DNA from: Weeksellaceae bacterium
Lineage (GTDB): Bacteria > Bacteroidota > Bacteroidia > Flavobacteriales > Weeksellaceae
Length of the DNA: 64,000 bases
Assembly: GCA_949788275.1 (NCBI GenBank)
Contig: OX460916.1
Coordinates: 310,001 to 374,000 of the forward strand
Direction: 5' to 3'
Both the position numbers and the translations under genes were made by a program. Every line of letters starts with the position of its first letter. Position 1 is the first letter of the stretch. Positions 44,155 through 52,783 of the stretch are shown piece by piece. The notes beneath the pieces are model-generated. The model saw nothing but the letters and a program-made list of their open reading frames with translations. It ran no database searches and was not told where the DNA came from.

Positions 44155-45285
44155 ATGAAACAGATCATCCTCTATACATTCATCGGTTTTTTCTTGGCAG
44201 CATGCTCAGAAAAGGCCGCTCCAGAACAATCAAATACGCCCGAGAAAGCTGTGTTAAATGAACAAATCGTTCATTTAACAGATGAGCAATTAAATCATTT
44301 GGATATACAGACCGCTGAACTTCAGTTACACCCTTTGGCAACGACCCTCCAATTGAATGGTAAAACAACGATACTCCCAGAGAATGAATCGGTTGTTTCC
44401 AGTTTAATCGATGGTCAATTAACCGGGAATAAAGCCATTGAAGGGATGTACGTTCGTAAAGGCCAAGTATTGGCTTGGTTAGAGAATACCCAATTTATCG
44501 ATTGGCAAGAACAATTGCTTATTGCTCGAGCGAAATATACCATGGCCAAAGCCGAATGGGAACGTCAAACGGAATTAAATCAAACGAAATCGGCGAGTGA
44601 TAAAGTTGTACAACAAGCAAAATATGCCATGCAAGAACAAGCGATTATGATTCAAACGTTGAGCAATAAATTACAGATGATTGGCATACGTCCTTCGTCG
44701 GTCTCAGCCAATAAACTCACGAAACGGATTGCAGTCACCGCACCTATTAGCGGTTATGTTCGGCAAATTTCAACGGTCAATGGGACCTATGTTAGCCCAA
44801 GCGATGTACTCATGACCATTTCAGATGCGAGTAGTTTATTGTTAAAGCTAAAAGTTTACCAAGATGATATGCCTTATTTAAGCGTTGGTCAATCTGTAAA
44901 AGCGAAAGCGAATACCGGTAATCAAGAAATTAAAGGAAGTATTAAATACATCAATACGGCCTTGAATGAGGAAGGATTTGGTGAAATTATTTGTTCTATT
45001 CATGATAAAAGTACCATTCCAGGAATGTACTTAACGGCACTTATCGAATTAAACGGAAAAGAAGTATACGCCATTCCATCGGAGGCGATTGTCGATTTTG
45101 AAGGCAAGCGTTTTGTCTATGTTAAGAAGAGTAAAAACGAGTTTAAAGCCGTTGAAATCACGTCGTCTGTTGAAGAAAATAAAATGACAGAAATTTCAAA
45201 TTTCAAAGATTTACTAAATAAACCCATTGTCATAAAGGATAGTTATGCTTTATTAATGAAGGAGAAAAATTTAGAAGAAGAGTAA
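44155..45285 (+). CDS. RND periplasmic adaptor (CzcB/CusB type, membrane-fusion lipoprotein)
   Basis: 376 residues with a lipobox (IGFFLAACSEK, Cys17). Biotinyl-lipoyl-like halves (LAWLENTQFIDWQ; APISGYVRQISTVNGTYVSPSDVLMTIS) flank a helical hairpin, followed by a beta-barrel (LKVYQDDMPYLSVGQSVKAK) and the membrane-proximal domain, as in CzcB/CusB. It starts 1 nt after the pump gene and completes a tripartite efflux system. Confidence 0.92.
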   Translation: MKQIILYTFIGFFLAACSEKAAPEQSNTPEKAVLNEQIVHLTDEQLNHLDIQTAELQLHPLATTLQLNGKTTILPENESVVSSLIDGQLTGNKAIEGMYVRKGQVLAWLENTQFIDWQEQLLIARAKYTMAKAEWERQTELNQTKSASDKVVQQAKYAMQEQAIMIQTLSNKLQMIGIRPSSVSANKLTKRIAVTAPISGYVRQISTVNGTYVSPSDVLMTISDASSLLLKLKVYQDDMPYLSVGQSVKAKANTGNQEIKGSIKYINTALNEEGFGEIICSIHDKSTIPGMYLTALIELNGKEVYAIPSEAIVDFEGKRFVYVKKSKNEFKAVEITSSVEENKMTEISNFKDLLNKPIVIKDSYALLMKEKNLEEE

Positions 45286-45306
45286 TTTCTTCGATGAGCG
45301 TTTTAT

Positions 45307-45338
45307 AAACCTGTAGGCTATTCGCTTACAGGTTTTTT
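45307..45338 (+). terminator. terminator of the metal-efflux operon
   Basis: AAACCTGTA and TACAGGTTT around an 11-nt loop with T tract. Confidence 0.8.
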
Positions 45339-45350
45339 TATTTAAACGAA

Positions 45351-45980
45351 TTAACGTTGTGGTAGGTTTAAATAATGAGTCGCAGAAACGATTAAAGTAT
45401 CTTTTTCTCGGAGGTAATCGTAATTCGTTTCTAGGTGAATTTTAAATTCATCTAAATTGCCACAAAAACCATCTGAACCACAGATGGGACCAACCTGAGA
45501 AAACGAAAAGCAGAGGTAGTCATAGGGCAATACCATAAACAAGTAATCGTGACCATAGGAAACATTAAAATTAATGTAGGATGAGGCGACGATTCGAGGC
45601 CCATCTTCACCACCACTAATAACAGCCTTTCCAAAAATCCGTGCATTTTCATACACGACAGAATTCCACTCAACCACTGCCTGATCATATACCCAAACAC
45701 CTTCATAGACAAAAGCATTTCCACATATAACAGCCTGGTCTTTGATGATGCAGTAGGCATAAACACGTGCATCTTCTTTCACAACAGCATCATCCATCAC
45801 ATAGGCATTCTTAAATACCCAACACGGTCCTTCTTGTGATAAATTCTTTTCAGATTCAATATAGCCTCCTAAAGCGCCTTTTCGCAAGGCTATTTCAGGA
45901 ATAGACCGCAACGATTTTATTTGGAAAAGGGTACGTCCTTCAAACGTGATCGATTTTTTGGTTAATTCATATTTTTTCAT
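45351..45980 (-). CDS. left-handed beta-helix (hexapeptide-like repeat) protein, YdcK-like
   Basis: 209 residues from the ATG at 45980 (MKKYELTKKSITFEGRTLFQI), chosen because conserved sequence starts there; the upstream start at 46034 would overlap the carbonic anhydrase gene by 23 bp. RKGALGGYIESEKNLSQEG precedes a run of six-residue turns (AYVMDDAVVKEDARVYAYC, AFVYEGVWVYDQAVV). Such proteins form prism-shaped beta helices; no catalytic role is known. Confidence 0.75.
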   Translation of the reverse strand: MKKYELTKKSITFEGRTLFQIKSLRSIPEIALRKGALGGYIESEKNLSQEGPCWVFKNAYVMDDAVVKEDARVYAYCIIKDQAVICGNAFVYEGVWVYDQAVVEWNSVVYENARIFGKAVISGGEDGPRIVASSYINFNVSYGHDYLFMVLPYDYLCFSFSQVGPICGSDGFCGNLDEFKIHLETNYDYLREKDTLIVSATHYLNLPQR

Positions 45981-46011
45981 GAATGTATGTTGTAAAATTT
46001 TTAATTCATCG

Positions 46012-46755
46012 TTATAAAAAGTGAACTTCTCCATTGGCTAATGCATAGATGCCACCCACAATTTTTATTTCTCCTTTCTCTTCCATTTCTTTTAGAATTG
46101 GGCTTTTCTTCCGAATTTCTGCAATGGTATTGAGTACATTTTGCTTCGTTACCGCATCTAAATACTGTGGATTATCGGAATTGCGCTCTCCTTCAAAATT
46201 TTTTAAGTCGGCCATGGCTGGCTCAATTTTTTTCAGAAGCGGGGTGATATTACCTAACTCAACATGATCAACGGCCGATTTTACAGCACCGCAATCTTCA
46301 TGGCCTAATACAAGGATCAGTTTGGCTTTTGATACCTTACAGCCGTATTCTAAACTCCCCAACATATCTTCATTAACAATATTTCCAGCGACACGAGCCA
46401 CGAACAAATCGCCAATCCCTGAATGAAAGACATCTTCTACGGGTACACGAGAATCCAGACAAGACAAAACAACGGCTCCCGGATGTTGACCATTCACACC
46501 CGCATCTAATCGATCGGTTGTATTACGAATGGTTAATTTACCGTTGACGAAATCTTTATTACGAGCCCTCATGATATCTAAGACCAAATCTGGCGTTAGT
46601 TTAGATTGGAGTTGTTCATCTAGAAAAATATTGTCCACAACGTCGTCTTCTTCTATGATAAGGGTCTTTTGAGCAGAGTGATGGGGCTGTTCTTTACAAG
46701 CGTTTGTCGTTATTATAAACGCTGTACAAAGACTAAGGATTAATAATTTATTCAT
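46012..46755 (-). CDS. beta-class carbonic anhydrase, predicted periplasmic lipoprotein
   Basis: 247 residues. Zinc and catalytic residues of the beta class: C99-x-D101-x-R103 in LSCLDSRVP, H152-x2-C155 in GHEDCGAVKSA. Unlike most cytoplasmic beta enzymes it carries a lipoprotein signal (LCTAFIITTNACKEQ, lipobox Cys20), so it should hydrate CO2 in the periplasm. Downstream neighbour is the beta-helix gene 31 nt away. Confidence 0.9.
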   Translation of the reverse strand: MNKLLILSLCTAFIITTNACKEQPHHSAQKTLIIEEDDVVDNIFLDEQLQSKLTPDLVLDIMRARNKDFVNGKLTIRNTTDRLDAGVNGQHPGAVVLSCLDSRVPVEDVFHSGIGDLFVARVAGNIVNEDMLGSLEYGCKVSKAKLILVLGHEDCGAVKSAVDHVELGNITPLLKKIEPAMADLKNFEGERNSDNPQYLDAVTKQNVLNTIAEIRKKSPILKEMEEKGEIKIVGGIYALANGEVHFL

Positions 46756-46844
46756 ATTTATAGGTTTTTTGGTGAGTTAAAAGGGGCGTGTTTAGAAGTG
46801 TTAATTTAATAATAAATGAAGTATAAACATAAAAATATAATGCA

Positions 46845-47207
46845 TTACTTCTCTTCTTTTTTTACATATTGTATGACTAATTTATCAGTGGTTAGGGTAA
46901 GCGTATCATTTTTTAGGCTGTAGGTACTTTCGTACTGATTGTCTATCGTAGAAAGTGTATTTCCTTTGATCTTGATTTGTTGAACAATGGCAGACTCTTT
47001 CCCATTTTTTACAAGAATTTGGGTCATTTCATTATTTCCATCCAATTGAATAGCGAAACGTTTAATATCATTTTCTTCCATTCCTTTTGTTACAATACCT
47101 TCCCATTGTCCTATTAATTCAGAAGGTTTCTCTTTAACGTTTTGACAAGATGTAAAGGTGGTCAATGCACCTAGTAGAATGATAAATAATGAGGTATGTA
47201 AAGACAT
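46845..47207 (-). CDS. lipocalin-like lipoprotein, unknown
   Basis: 120 residues with lipobox (GALTTFTSCQ, Cys21) and a small beta barrel opening with LIGQWEGIV, the lipocalin_5/DUF-type GxW motif. No cofactor or ligand evident. Lies 14 nt downstream of the acetyltransferase gene. Confidence 0.7.
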   Translation of the reverse strand: MSLHTSLFIILLGALTTFTSCQNVKEKPSELIGQWEGIVTKGMEENDIKRFAIQLDGNNEMTQILVKNGKESAIVQQIKIKGNTLSTIDNQYESTYSLKNDTLTLTTDKLVIQYVKKEEK

Positions 47208-47221
47208 ATATAGGTATTTAA

Positions 47222-47905
47222 TTAAACAATTTTTTTCGATTGTAAATGCCAGAAACTAATTTTCCTTCTAAAGACAAAACCTAGTTTCTCATAGAGCTTT
47301 ATGGCACCAAGATTATTTTCTGCGACATGTAAAAACGGTAACTTATTTTCTGCGAAAATGGAGTTTGCGACATGGGTAACCAATTGTTTCGCTAATCCTT
47401 TACCTGTATGGTTGGGATGAGTAATTACGGCACTAATCTCGGTAAAGGCATTCATTTTCATCCGTTCGCCCGTCACCGCAATGAGTTCTTTTCCTTCAAA
47501 AATACCATAATAGTTCCCCATTTTAGGCGTTTCATGTGTAAAATAACCTGGCTGTACTAAATTCACTAAATCGTAAAGTGCGTTATAGTGCTCGGGTTGC
47601 AAATGTACAATTTTATTCATTATTGGCAGGTCAATAGGGGTTTCTAGCACCATTTGGTCGCAAATTAATTCCTGCTTAATAAGCATGTTTTCACTGAGTT
47701 GAGGTTGTTCTCCAACACAAAAAAAACGTTCAATTTCATTCCCGTAGGTATCAATTCCAGCCACCTTATTCAATGCCGTAGTTATACAACCAAACGGACA
47801 TACGGCTGGGTTATAGCCTAAAAAGTCGAGTTGTTGTTCCGCGAAAGCGGCATGAGTTTGTGTTAAGGCAGCATAGACCGGATTGTCGAGGGGATTACTT
47901 CGCAT
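47222..47905 (-). CDS. GNAT-family acetyltransferase (FR47-like)
   Basis: 227 residues. The catalytic half (about 110-225) has GKELIAVTGERMKM, EISAVITHPNHTGKGLAKQLVTHVA (acetyl-CoA loop) and FLHVAENNLGAIKLYEKLGFVFRRK, typical of FR47-like N-acetyltransferases. The N-terminal half is a divergent GNAT-like fold. Substrate unknown. Confidence 0.85.
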   Translation of the reverse strand: MRSNPLDNPVYAALTQTHAAFAEQQLDFLGYNPAVCPFGCITTALNKVAGIDTYGNEIERFFCVGEQPQLSENMLIKQELICDQMVLETPIDLPIMNKIVHLQPEHYNALYDLVNLVQPGYFTHETPKMGNYYGIFEGKELIAVTGERMKMNAFTEISAVITHPNHTGKGLAKQLVTHVANSIFAENKLPFLHVAENNLGAIKLYEKLGFVFRRKISFWHLQSKKIV

Positions 47906-47974
47906 AGTTTTGTTTTTTAATTGAAGTTAAACAAAATTAGACAAGCAAGGCCATTCGGTATACGTAATTCTTTT

Positions 47975-48940
47975 TTAATGCGGTCTTTTTTTAAAGAATG
48001 CGAACGAATCTAGGCGTCTTATAAACGTGAGTTGAACATTTCCAGAAAACAACCCTAAATTGGTATTCTGCCGCTCTGAATAGTCGGAGAAAATTATATT
48101 GTTGACGGTGGATAAACGCAACGACCACAAATCGGTTGCATAACCAACGGCTATACGCGGTAAAAAAGTAGGGTAGATTTCCAATTTTTCTTTTCCGAAA
48201 ATCCCCGAATCATTGTTGCCTAGGTTCATCCCAAGAGTTGCGGAACCACTTAATGACCAATGTTTATTGATAACCCATGTATAGGCATAGCCCGCACTAA
48301 CGCCCAATTGAAAGTTGCTTAAACTGTTATCCTCTTTTAAGATAGAGGTACTGTCTACTTCAATTTTCGTGATATAAGCACCCCCACCTACAAGAAAACT
48401 ACCAGCGGATTTCAGCTGGCGTTCACCTTGATTGAATGCGGCTTTGGTGGAGAATTTTTGATGATTAAAGACATAATCAGCATGAATTCCGTATTGGCGT
48501 AACTTTAAATCAGGAAATAGTTCGATGTTTTCGCTATTCGAGTCTTCACTATAATAGCCTTTGTATTTTTGTATAAACACATCAACCATTACTTTTCGAC
48601 CATAATGGTGAAGCTGGAAATCCAACGCTTTTGTTTTACCTTTCTCCTTTTCACTTAAAAATTGAAATCCATGGCCATAACTAACGTTGATTAACGTATT
48701 GGCAACAGATACACCTAAACCAATAGTCATGGGATTATTGGGATGGTATTGAATTTCTTCATTCTCATTGATGGCATGACTCAAGAATAAATAGCTTTTA
48801 CCCAAATAAGCACTCACGGCATTCTTTTTTTCGTAAGGAGCAATATAAAGGCTGTCTACTTGTGCAAAACAAGGGTTTGCAAGGAGGGAAAAAATAAAAC
48901 TAAGAAACAAATAAATAGTCAATCGGTGGTAGGTCGTCAT
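47975..48940 (-). CDS. DUF4421 outer-membrane barrel protein
   Basis: 321 residues with signal peptide (SLLANPCFAQ). The barrel pattern alternates polar and aromatic residues with glycine turns: YHPNNPMTIGLGVSVANTLINVSYG, YGRKVMVDVFIQKYKGYY, FQLGVSAGYAYTWV, TLGMNLGNN and RIAVGYATDLWSLRLS. These fit the DUF4421 family of Bacteroidota outer-membrane proteins of unknown role. Confidence 0.78.
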   Translation of the reverse strand: MTTYHRLTIYLFLSFIFSLLANPCFAQVDSLYIAPYEKKNAVSAYLGKSYLFLSHAINENEEIQYHPNNPMTIGLGVSVANTLINVSYGHGFQFLSEKEKGKTKALDFQLHHYGRKVMVDVFIQKYKGYYSEDSNSENIELFPDLKLRQYGIHADYVFNHQKFSTKAAFNQGERQLKSAGSFLVGGGAYITKIEVDSTSILKEDNSLSNFQLGVSAGYAYTWVINKHWSLSGSATLGMNLGNNDSGIFGKEKLEIYPTFLPRIAVGYATDLWSLRLSTVNNIIFSDYSERQNTNLGLFSGNVQLTFIRRLDSFAFFKKRPH

Positions 48941-49071
48941 TTTGCTTTGATTTTTACTAAAGCTGTGTTAAGCAACTTCTAATAAGTCGATAAAGCTAAC
49001 ATTTCTTTTCATACCTTGATGCTGATATTTGTTATGGGGGTTTTTAGGTCAAAAAAAGAGCGGGTGGTCTT

Positions 49072-49734
49072 TTAATAAAACGGGTGAATCTTTATATTGT
49101 CCTCGGTTAATAGGTGTTCTTGGGTGAAAAAATGGCTCAATTGCTTGCAGCGATTCGATTCTCCAACGATATAAGCCAGTGTATTGTGTAAATTTTTTGG
49201 AAGTATCGCCTTTAAATCGTCTCGGATGTCTTCTTCCCTCGAAAAAGGCAATTGATGAAAATAAAACGGGTAACTTTGATCCAAATCGGGAAATTTATCT
49301 TCTTTATGTTGATAAAAAATAGCACTAAAAACTTTTTTGCTGATGGCCAGATTTCGATGAATTTCGTAGAGGTGAGCAAGGGAAGTGATATCACCCATAA
49401 GTAAATATTGTTCAGCTGATTCATCGACGATAACGGAATTGCTCGATTCTTTAAAGTATATACGGTCATAGCTTTGAACTTGCTTTACCCATTCGGCTCC
49501 TAAGCCATTTGAAAAGGTATTGATGGCTAAGTCGGCTACTTGATGAATGGGTTCTAAATTCCAAAAAGAATAGGTCCTTGTCTTAATTTCTTTGGTCGTT
49601 CGTGGATGATTAACGATGACTTCTAGTGTACTGGATGAAATGTTTCGAAAGGCATTGCTTTGAACTTTCAAATGATAGGTATGTGCCGATATTTGTTGAA
49701 CATTTAAAATGATTCCTTGGCTAAAAGTTTCCAT
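49072..49734 (-). CDS. siderophore-interacting protein (SIP)-like flavin reductase
   Basis: 220 residues, small for the family. RTYSFWNL is the FAD-binding RxYT/S-type motif, LLMGDITSLAHLYEIHRNL is the NAD(P)H-side GDxTxLP region, and AYIVGESNRCKQL matches the GE-x2 motif near the C-terminus. SIPs reduce ferric siderophores with NAD(P)H through FAD. It follows the crp gene and has its own FNR-type site. A flavin enzyme next to ribB makes functional sense. Confidence 0.75.
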   Translation of the reverse strand: METFSQGIILNVQQISAHTYHLKVQSNAFRNISSSTLEVIVNHPRTTKEIKTRTYSFWNLEPIHQVADLAINTFSNGLGAEWVKQVQSYDRIYFKESSNSVIVDESAEQYLLMGDITSLAHLYEIHRNLAISKKVFSAIFYQHKEDKFPDLDQSYPFYFHQLPFSREEDIRDDLKAILPKNLHNTLAYIVGESNRCKQLSHFFTQEHLLTEDNIKIHPFY

Positions 49735-49756
49735 AATTATTGAATGATTTAGATCC

Positions 49757-49764
49757 CAAAATTG
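49757..49764 (-). promoter_or_regulatory. -7-like box (CAATTTTG) of the SIP gene
   Basis: CAnnTTTG on the minus strand, one base off TAnnTTTG, 22 nt before the SIP ATG. Its distance to the FNR-type site equals that at ribB. Confidence 0.4.
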
Positions 49765-49786
49765 CTAAAGTCTTTTAGTAAAAAGA

Positions 49787-49800
49787 TTGATAAAAGTCAA
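49787..49800 (-). promoter_or_regulatory. FNR-type palindrome upstream of the SIP gene
   Basis: TTGATAAAAGTCAA, one base from TTGATnnnnATCAA. Its centre is 36.5 bp upstream of the end of the CAATTTTG box, i.e. about -41 from the expected transcription start, the class II activator position. Confidence 0.55.
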
Positions 49801-49804
49801 AAAA

Positions 49805-50374
49805 CTAAATCTTTGATTTTATTCGACTTAACGTCTCTTGAGAAATGCCCAGGTAAGAGGCCACTATTTTATTGGGTAAGCGCTGAACAATGGCAGGATT
49901 CTCTTGTAGGAGTTGTCGGTAACGTTCTTTAGCATCCAATGTTATAAAGGTCATTAAGCGATTGGTATTGTTTACATAAGCCCCTTCGAGGTAATGCCGA
50001 TAAAATTTTTCCCAGGGTGGAACAATTTCTAGAAGGTGATGAAAATCGGTGTGATTGATATACAGTAGTTCGGTATCTTCAACGGCTTGAATAAATTCTT
50101 CTGAAGGTTGACGTGTAATAAAACTAATTAAGGCAGTTGCAAACTGATTTTCAAAAGCAAAATAACGGGTAGCATCTTGCCCATTTTCATTGATAAATAA
50201 AATCCGTAGGCAACCTTTGCCAACGAAAAAAGTTCGTTGGCTCGTTTGCCCATGGGTTAGTAAAACCTCATTTTTTAAAGGGGTTAAAGGTTTAAAATGG
50301 GAGAGAATAGTGGTTAATTCCTCTTCTGATACATCAATAATCCCTTTTATGTATGCTGTAAGTTGTTGTTTCAT
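49805..50374 (-). CDS. Crp/Fnr-family transcriptional regulator
   Basis: 189 residues: N-terminal cyclic-nucleotide-binding-type barrel (FFVGKGCLRILFINENGQDATRYFAFENQF), dimer helix, C-terminal helix-turn-helix PNKIVASYLGISQETLSRIKS. The recognition helix carries Glu180, Ser183 and Arg184 (E-TL-S-R), equal to the FNR residues that read TTGAT. There is no cysteine set for an iron-sulfur cluster, so the signal is not oxygen sensing of the E. coli type. It starts 3 nt after ribB and is followed by the SIP gene. Confidence 0.9.
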   Translation of the reverse strand: MKQQLTAYIKGIIDVSEEELTTILSHFKPLTPLKNEVLLTHGQTSQRTFFVGKGCLRILFINENGQDATRYFAFENQFATALISFITRQPSEEFIQAVEDTELLYINHTDFHHLLEIVPPWEKFYRHYLEGAYVNNTNRLMTFITLDAKERYRQLLQENPAIVQRLPNKIVASYLGISQETLSRIKSKI

Positions 50375-50377
50375 GGG

Positions 50378-51034
50378 TTAGCACCTGTAATCGCAAATAA
50401 ATTTACGGTAATGGATGAGATCTTCAATGGATAATACCGTGAAATTATTTTCAATGGCAAAGTTGATTACTTCGGGAAATCGTGCCATTGAACCATCGTC
50501 GTTCATAAGTTCACAGAGCACGGCTTGTGATTTTAATCCAGCTAATTTCATTAAATCGACACTTCCTTCCGTATGACCATCCCTGCCTAAAACACCGTTC
50601 CGATGAGCACGTAAAGGAAATATATGGCCAGGGCTTACAATTAATTCTTTGTCTTCTAAACAAGCAGCGTGAACCGTAGCCGTTCTGTCGGCAGCAGATA
50701 GGCCTGTTGTAACACCGAATTTGGCTTCGATAGAAATGGTAAATGGGGTTTGAAATAGACTCGTGTTGTCTTCAACCATATAGGGTAGTTCTAGATGATC
50801 AGCCTGTTCATGTGTTAAACACAGACAAACCACACCGCTACAACGTCTGATCATTAAAGCCATATCTTCTTGACTCATAGCCTCGGCCGAAAAAACCAAA
50901 TCGGCTTCATTTTCGCGCGTTTCCTTATCGATTAATAAGACGCCTTTTCCTTGGCGTAAATCGTTTAACGCCTGTTCTACGCGTTCTTTACTCGATTGTC
51001 CAAACAGGACAAGTTTTGAATGTTGCATATCCAT
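50378..51034 (-). CDS. ribB: 3,4-dihydroxy-2-butanone-4-phosphate synthase RibB (stand-alone)
   Basis: 218 residues, the E. coli-type single-domain enzyme. Motifs: LIDKETRENEADLVF (metal and substrate acidic loop), RCSGVVCL, TGLSAADRTATV, SPGHIFPLRAHRNGVLGRDGHTEGSVDLMKLAG. It converts ribulose 5-phosphate to the four-carbon precursor of riboflavin. It lies at the head of ribB-crp-SIP and has an FNR-type site upstream; no FMN riboswitch is visible. Many flavobacteria also have a RibBA fusion, so this may be a second, regulated copy. Confidence 0.93.
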   Translation of the reverse strand: MDMQHSKLVLFGQSSKERVEQALNDLRQGKGVLLIDKETRENEADLVFSAEAMSQEDMALMIRRCSGVVCLCLTHEQADHLELPYMVEDNTSLFQTPFTISIEAKFGVTTGLSAADRTATVHAACLEDKELIVSPGHIFPLRAHRNGVLGRDGHTEGSVDLMKLAGLKSQAVLCELMNDDGSMARFPEVINFAIENNFTVLSIEDLIHYRKFICDYRC

Positions 51035-51060
51035 TGGATAATTGTTAGTGGTTAAAAAAA

Positions 51061-51068
51061 CAAAGTTG
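51061..51068 (-). promoter_or_regulatory. -7-like box (CAACTTTG) of ribB
   Basis: CAnnTTTG on the minus strand, one base from consensus, 26 nt before the ribB ATG and 36.5 bp from the centre of the FNR-type site. Confidence 0.4.
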
Positions 51069-51090
51069 CGGCATCATTGAAAGCATTCTA

Positions 51091-51104
51091 TTGATAAATG
51101 TCAA
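51091..51104 (-). promoter_or_regulatory. FNR-type palindrome upstream of ribB
   Basis: TTGATAAATGTCAA, one base from TTGATnnnnATCAA, in the divergent ribB-menB region. Centre at about -41 relative to the predicted ribB start. It is 128 bp before menB. Confidence 0.55.
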
Positions 51105-51231
51105 AAAGCATTTGGTGTAAAAATATAATTCACCGTTTTTAAAAGTAGTAGGTGTATTTAACTAAATAATTCGAAGGCACTCCAAGGTTATCCAAAACAG
51201 AAATGGTATTTTTGAAAAAAATAAAGTAATC

Positions 51232-52074
51232 ATGGCAATAATAGATTGGGAAACGGTTAAAGAATACGAAGACATTACCTTCAGAAAAGCGGATGGTGTA
51301 GCACGTATAGCTTTTAATCGTCCAGAGGTGCGCAATGCATTTAGACCAAAAACAGTTTCAGAATTATTAGATGCTTTTCATTTAGCTGAAGAAGCACAAG
51401 ACATTGGTGTTATCTTATTAACAGGTGAGGGACCTTCTGAAAAAGATGGTGGTTGGGCCTTTTGTTCAGGGGGTGATCAACGTGTGCGTGGAGCTAGTGG
51501 ATACCAAGGTGAAGACGGAGTAGGTCGTCTTAATATCTTGGAAGTTCAACGCCTTATTCGCTTTATGAACAAAGTGGTTATCGCCGTTGTTAATGGTTGG
51601 GCCGTTGGTGGTGGACATAGTTTACACGTGGTGTGTGATATGACAATTGCCTCTAAAGAGCACGCTATTTTTAAACAAACCGATGCGGATGTTGCAAGTT
51701 TCGACGGTGGCTATGGTTCGGCTTATTTAGCTAGACAAGTGGGGCAGAAAAGAGCCCGCGAAATTTTCTTTTTAGGATTAAACTATTCGGCACAAGAAGC
51801 CCACGATATGGGAATGGTGAATGCGGTTGTACCTCATGAAGAATTAGAAGAATTTGCCTATGATTGGGCACAAGAAATTATGACTAAATCGCCGACAGCT
51901 ATTAAAATGTTGAAATTCTCTTTTAACCTGATTGACGACGGCCTTGTAGGTCAACAAATTTTTGCTGGTGAGGCCACGCGTTTAGCTTATGGAACGCCAG
52001 AAGCCGTAGAAGGTAGAAATGCATTCTTAGAAAAACGACCAAGAGATTTTTCAAAATTTCCTAAATTTCCTTAA
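51232..52074 (+). CDS. menB: 1,4-dihydroxy-2-naphthoyl-CoA synthase MenB
   Basis: 280 residues of the crotonase fold, usual MenB length. FNRPEVRNAFRPKTV at the N-terminus, CSGGDQRVRG (oxyanion loop), VNGWAVGGGHSLHVVCDMTIAS and QTDADVASFDGGYGSAYLAR are MenB-specific. It closes the second ring of menaquinone, the respiratory quinone of this group. Other men genes are not in the window. Confidence 0.96.
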   Translation: MAIIDWETVKEYEDITFRKADGVARIAFNRPEVRNAFRPKTVSELLDAFHLAEEAQDIGVILLTGEGPSEKDGGWAFCSGGDQRVRGASGYQGEDGVGRLNILEVQRLIRFMNKVVIAVVNGWAVGGGHSLHVVCDMTIASKEHAIFKQTDADVASFDGGYGSAYLARQVGQKRAREIFFLGLNYSAQEAHDMGMVNAVVPHEELEEFAYDWAQEIMTKSPTAIKMLKFSFNLIDDGLVGQQIFAGEATRLAYGTPEAVEGRNAFLEKRPRDFSKFPKFP

Positions 52075-52095
52075 TTAGAAATAATACCTCTCTAT

Positions 52096-52127
52096 AAAAA
52101 AACACCAATCTCTGATTGGTGTTTTTT
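52096..52127 (+). terminator. terminator of menB
   Basis: AACACCAATC, TCT, GATTGGTGTT with flanking A and T tracts. Confidence 0.9.
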
Positions 52128-52198
52128 ATTGTTCATCGTTTTTTTTTTCTGCATTAGAACCACAAGGTCGCTAATTACCAACGACTAAATACGAACCA

Positions 52199-52612
52199 TT
52201 AGTACTGTTTAATGAGGTATTTAATTAAATCGGTTGTGGTGACTAGACCAACAATTTCACCATGATCTACAATAGGTAAGGAGTGGAAACTTTGTTCGGC
52301 TAAAATTTCAGCCACATCTTTGATATTGGTATCGGAAGACACAACAACCAGGTTTTTCGTCATGATGTCACTAATTTTATAGCTGTCATAGATGGCGTCT
52401 AGGGCTTCCTTATTTGTTTCTCCAAGTCCATAACCAATTTTTAGTACATCGTTCTTACTAATTACGCCTATAAGTTCTGTTCCTTCTAGGACGGGAATAT
52501 GGCGAATGCCGTATTCATTGAATAATTCGTTGACTTCACTAATTTTTTTGGTCGATGGAACGGCTATAATATTTTTAGCCATAATTTCTGATACAGGGAC
52601 TCTTTGTTTCAT
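52199..52612 (-). CDS. protein of two CBS domains
   Basis: 137 residues made of two CBS domains: VSEIMAKNIIAVPSTKKISEVNELFNEYGIRHIPVL and ISDIMTKNLVVVSSDTNIKDVAEILAEQSFHSLPIVD. Stand-alone CBS pairs bind adenosyl nucleotides and modulate partners; no partner is adjacent. Confidence 0.88.
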   Translation of the reverse strand: MKQRVPVSEIMAKNIIAVPSTKKISEVNELFNEYGIRHIPVLEGTELIGVISKNDVLKIGYGLGETNKEALDAIYDSYKISDIMTKNLVVVSSDTNIKDVAEILAEQSFHSLPIVDHGEIVGLVTTTDLIKYLIKQY

Positions 52613-52783
52613 GTTTGTGTTTTTTAGATTAGTTACTTTGTTTCACTACCTAAATATCGATCTTATTTAATTGAAATTGAATGATAAGCCTCATTCCTGA
52701 ATCTGCTTTTTTTTCTTATCTTAAGTACGTATAGGCGCTTGAACGAATGTAAATCGGTTTCTTATTGGAGGTGTTTCGATCGT

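Noticed and set aside
50990-51231. FMN riboswitch upstream of ribB
   Set aside because: I looked for the conserved RFN-element strings on both strands and saw none; the region instead has an FNR-type palindrome.
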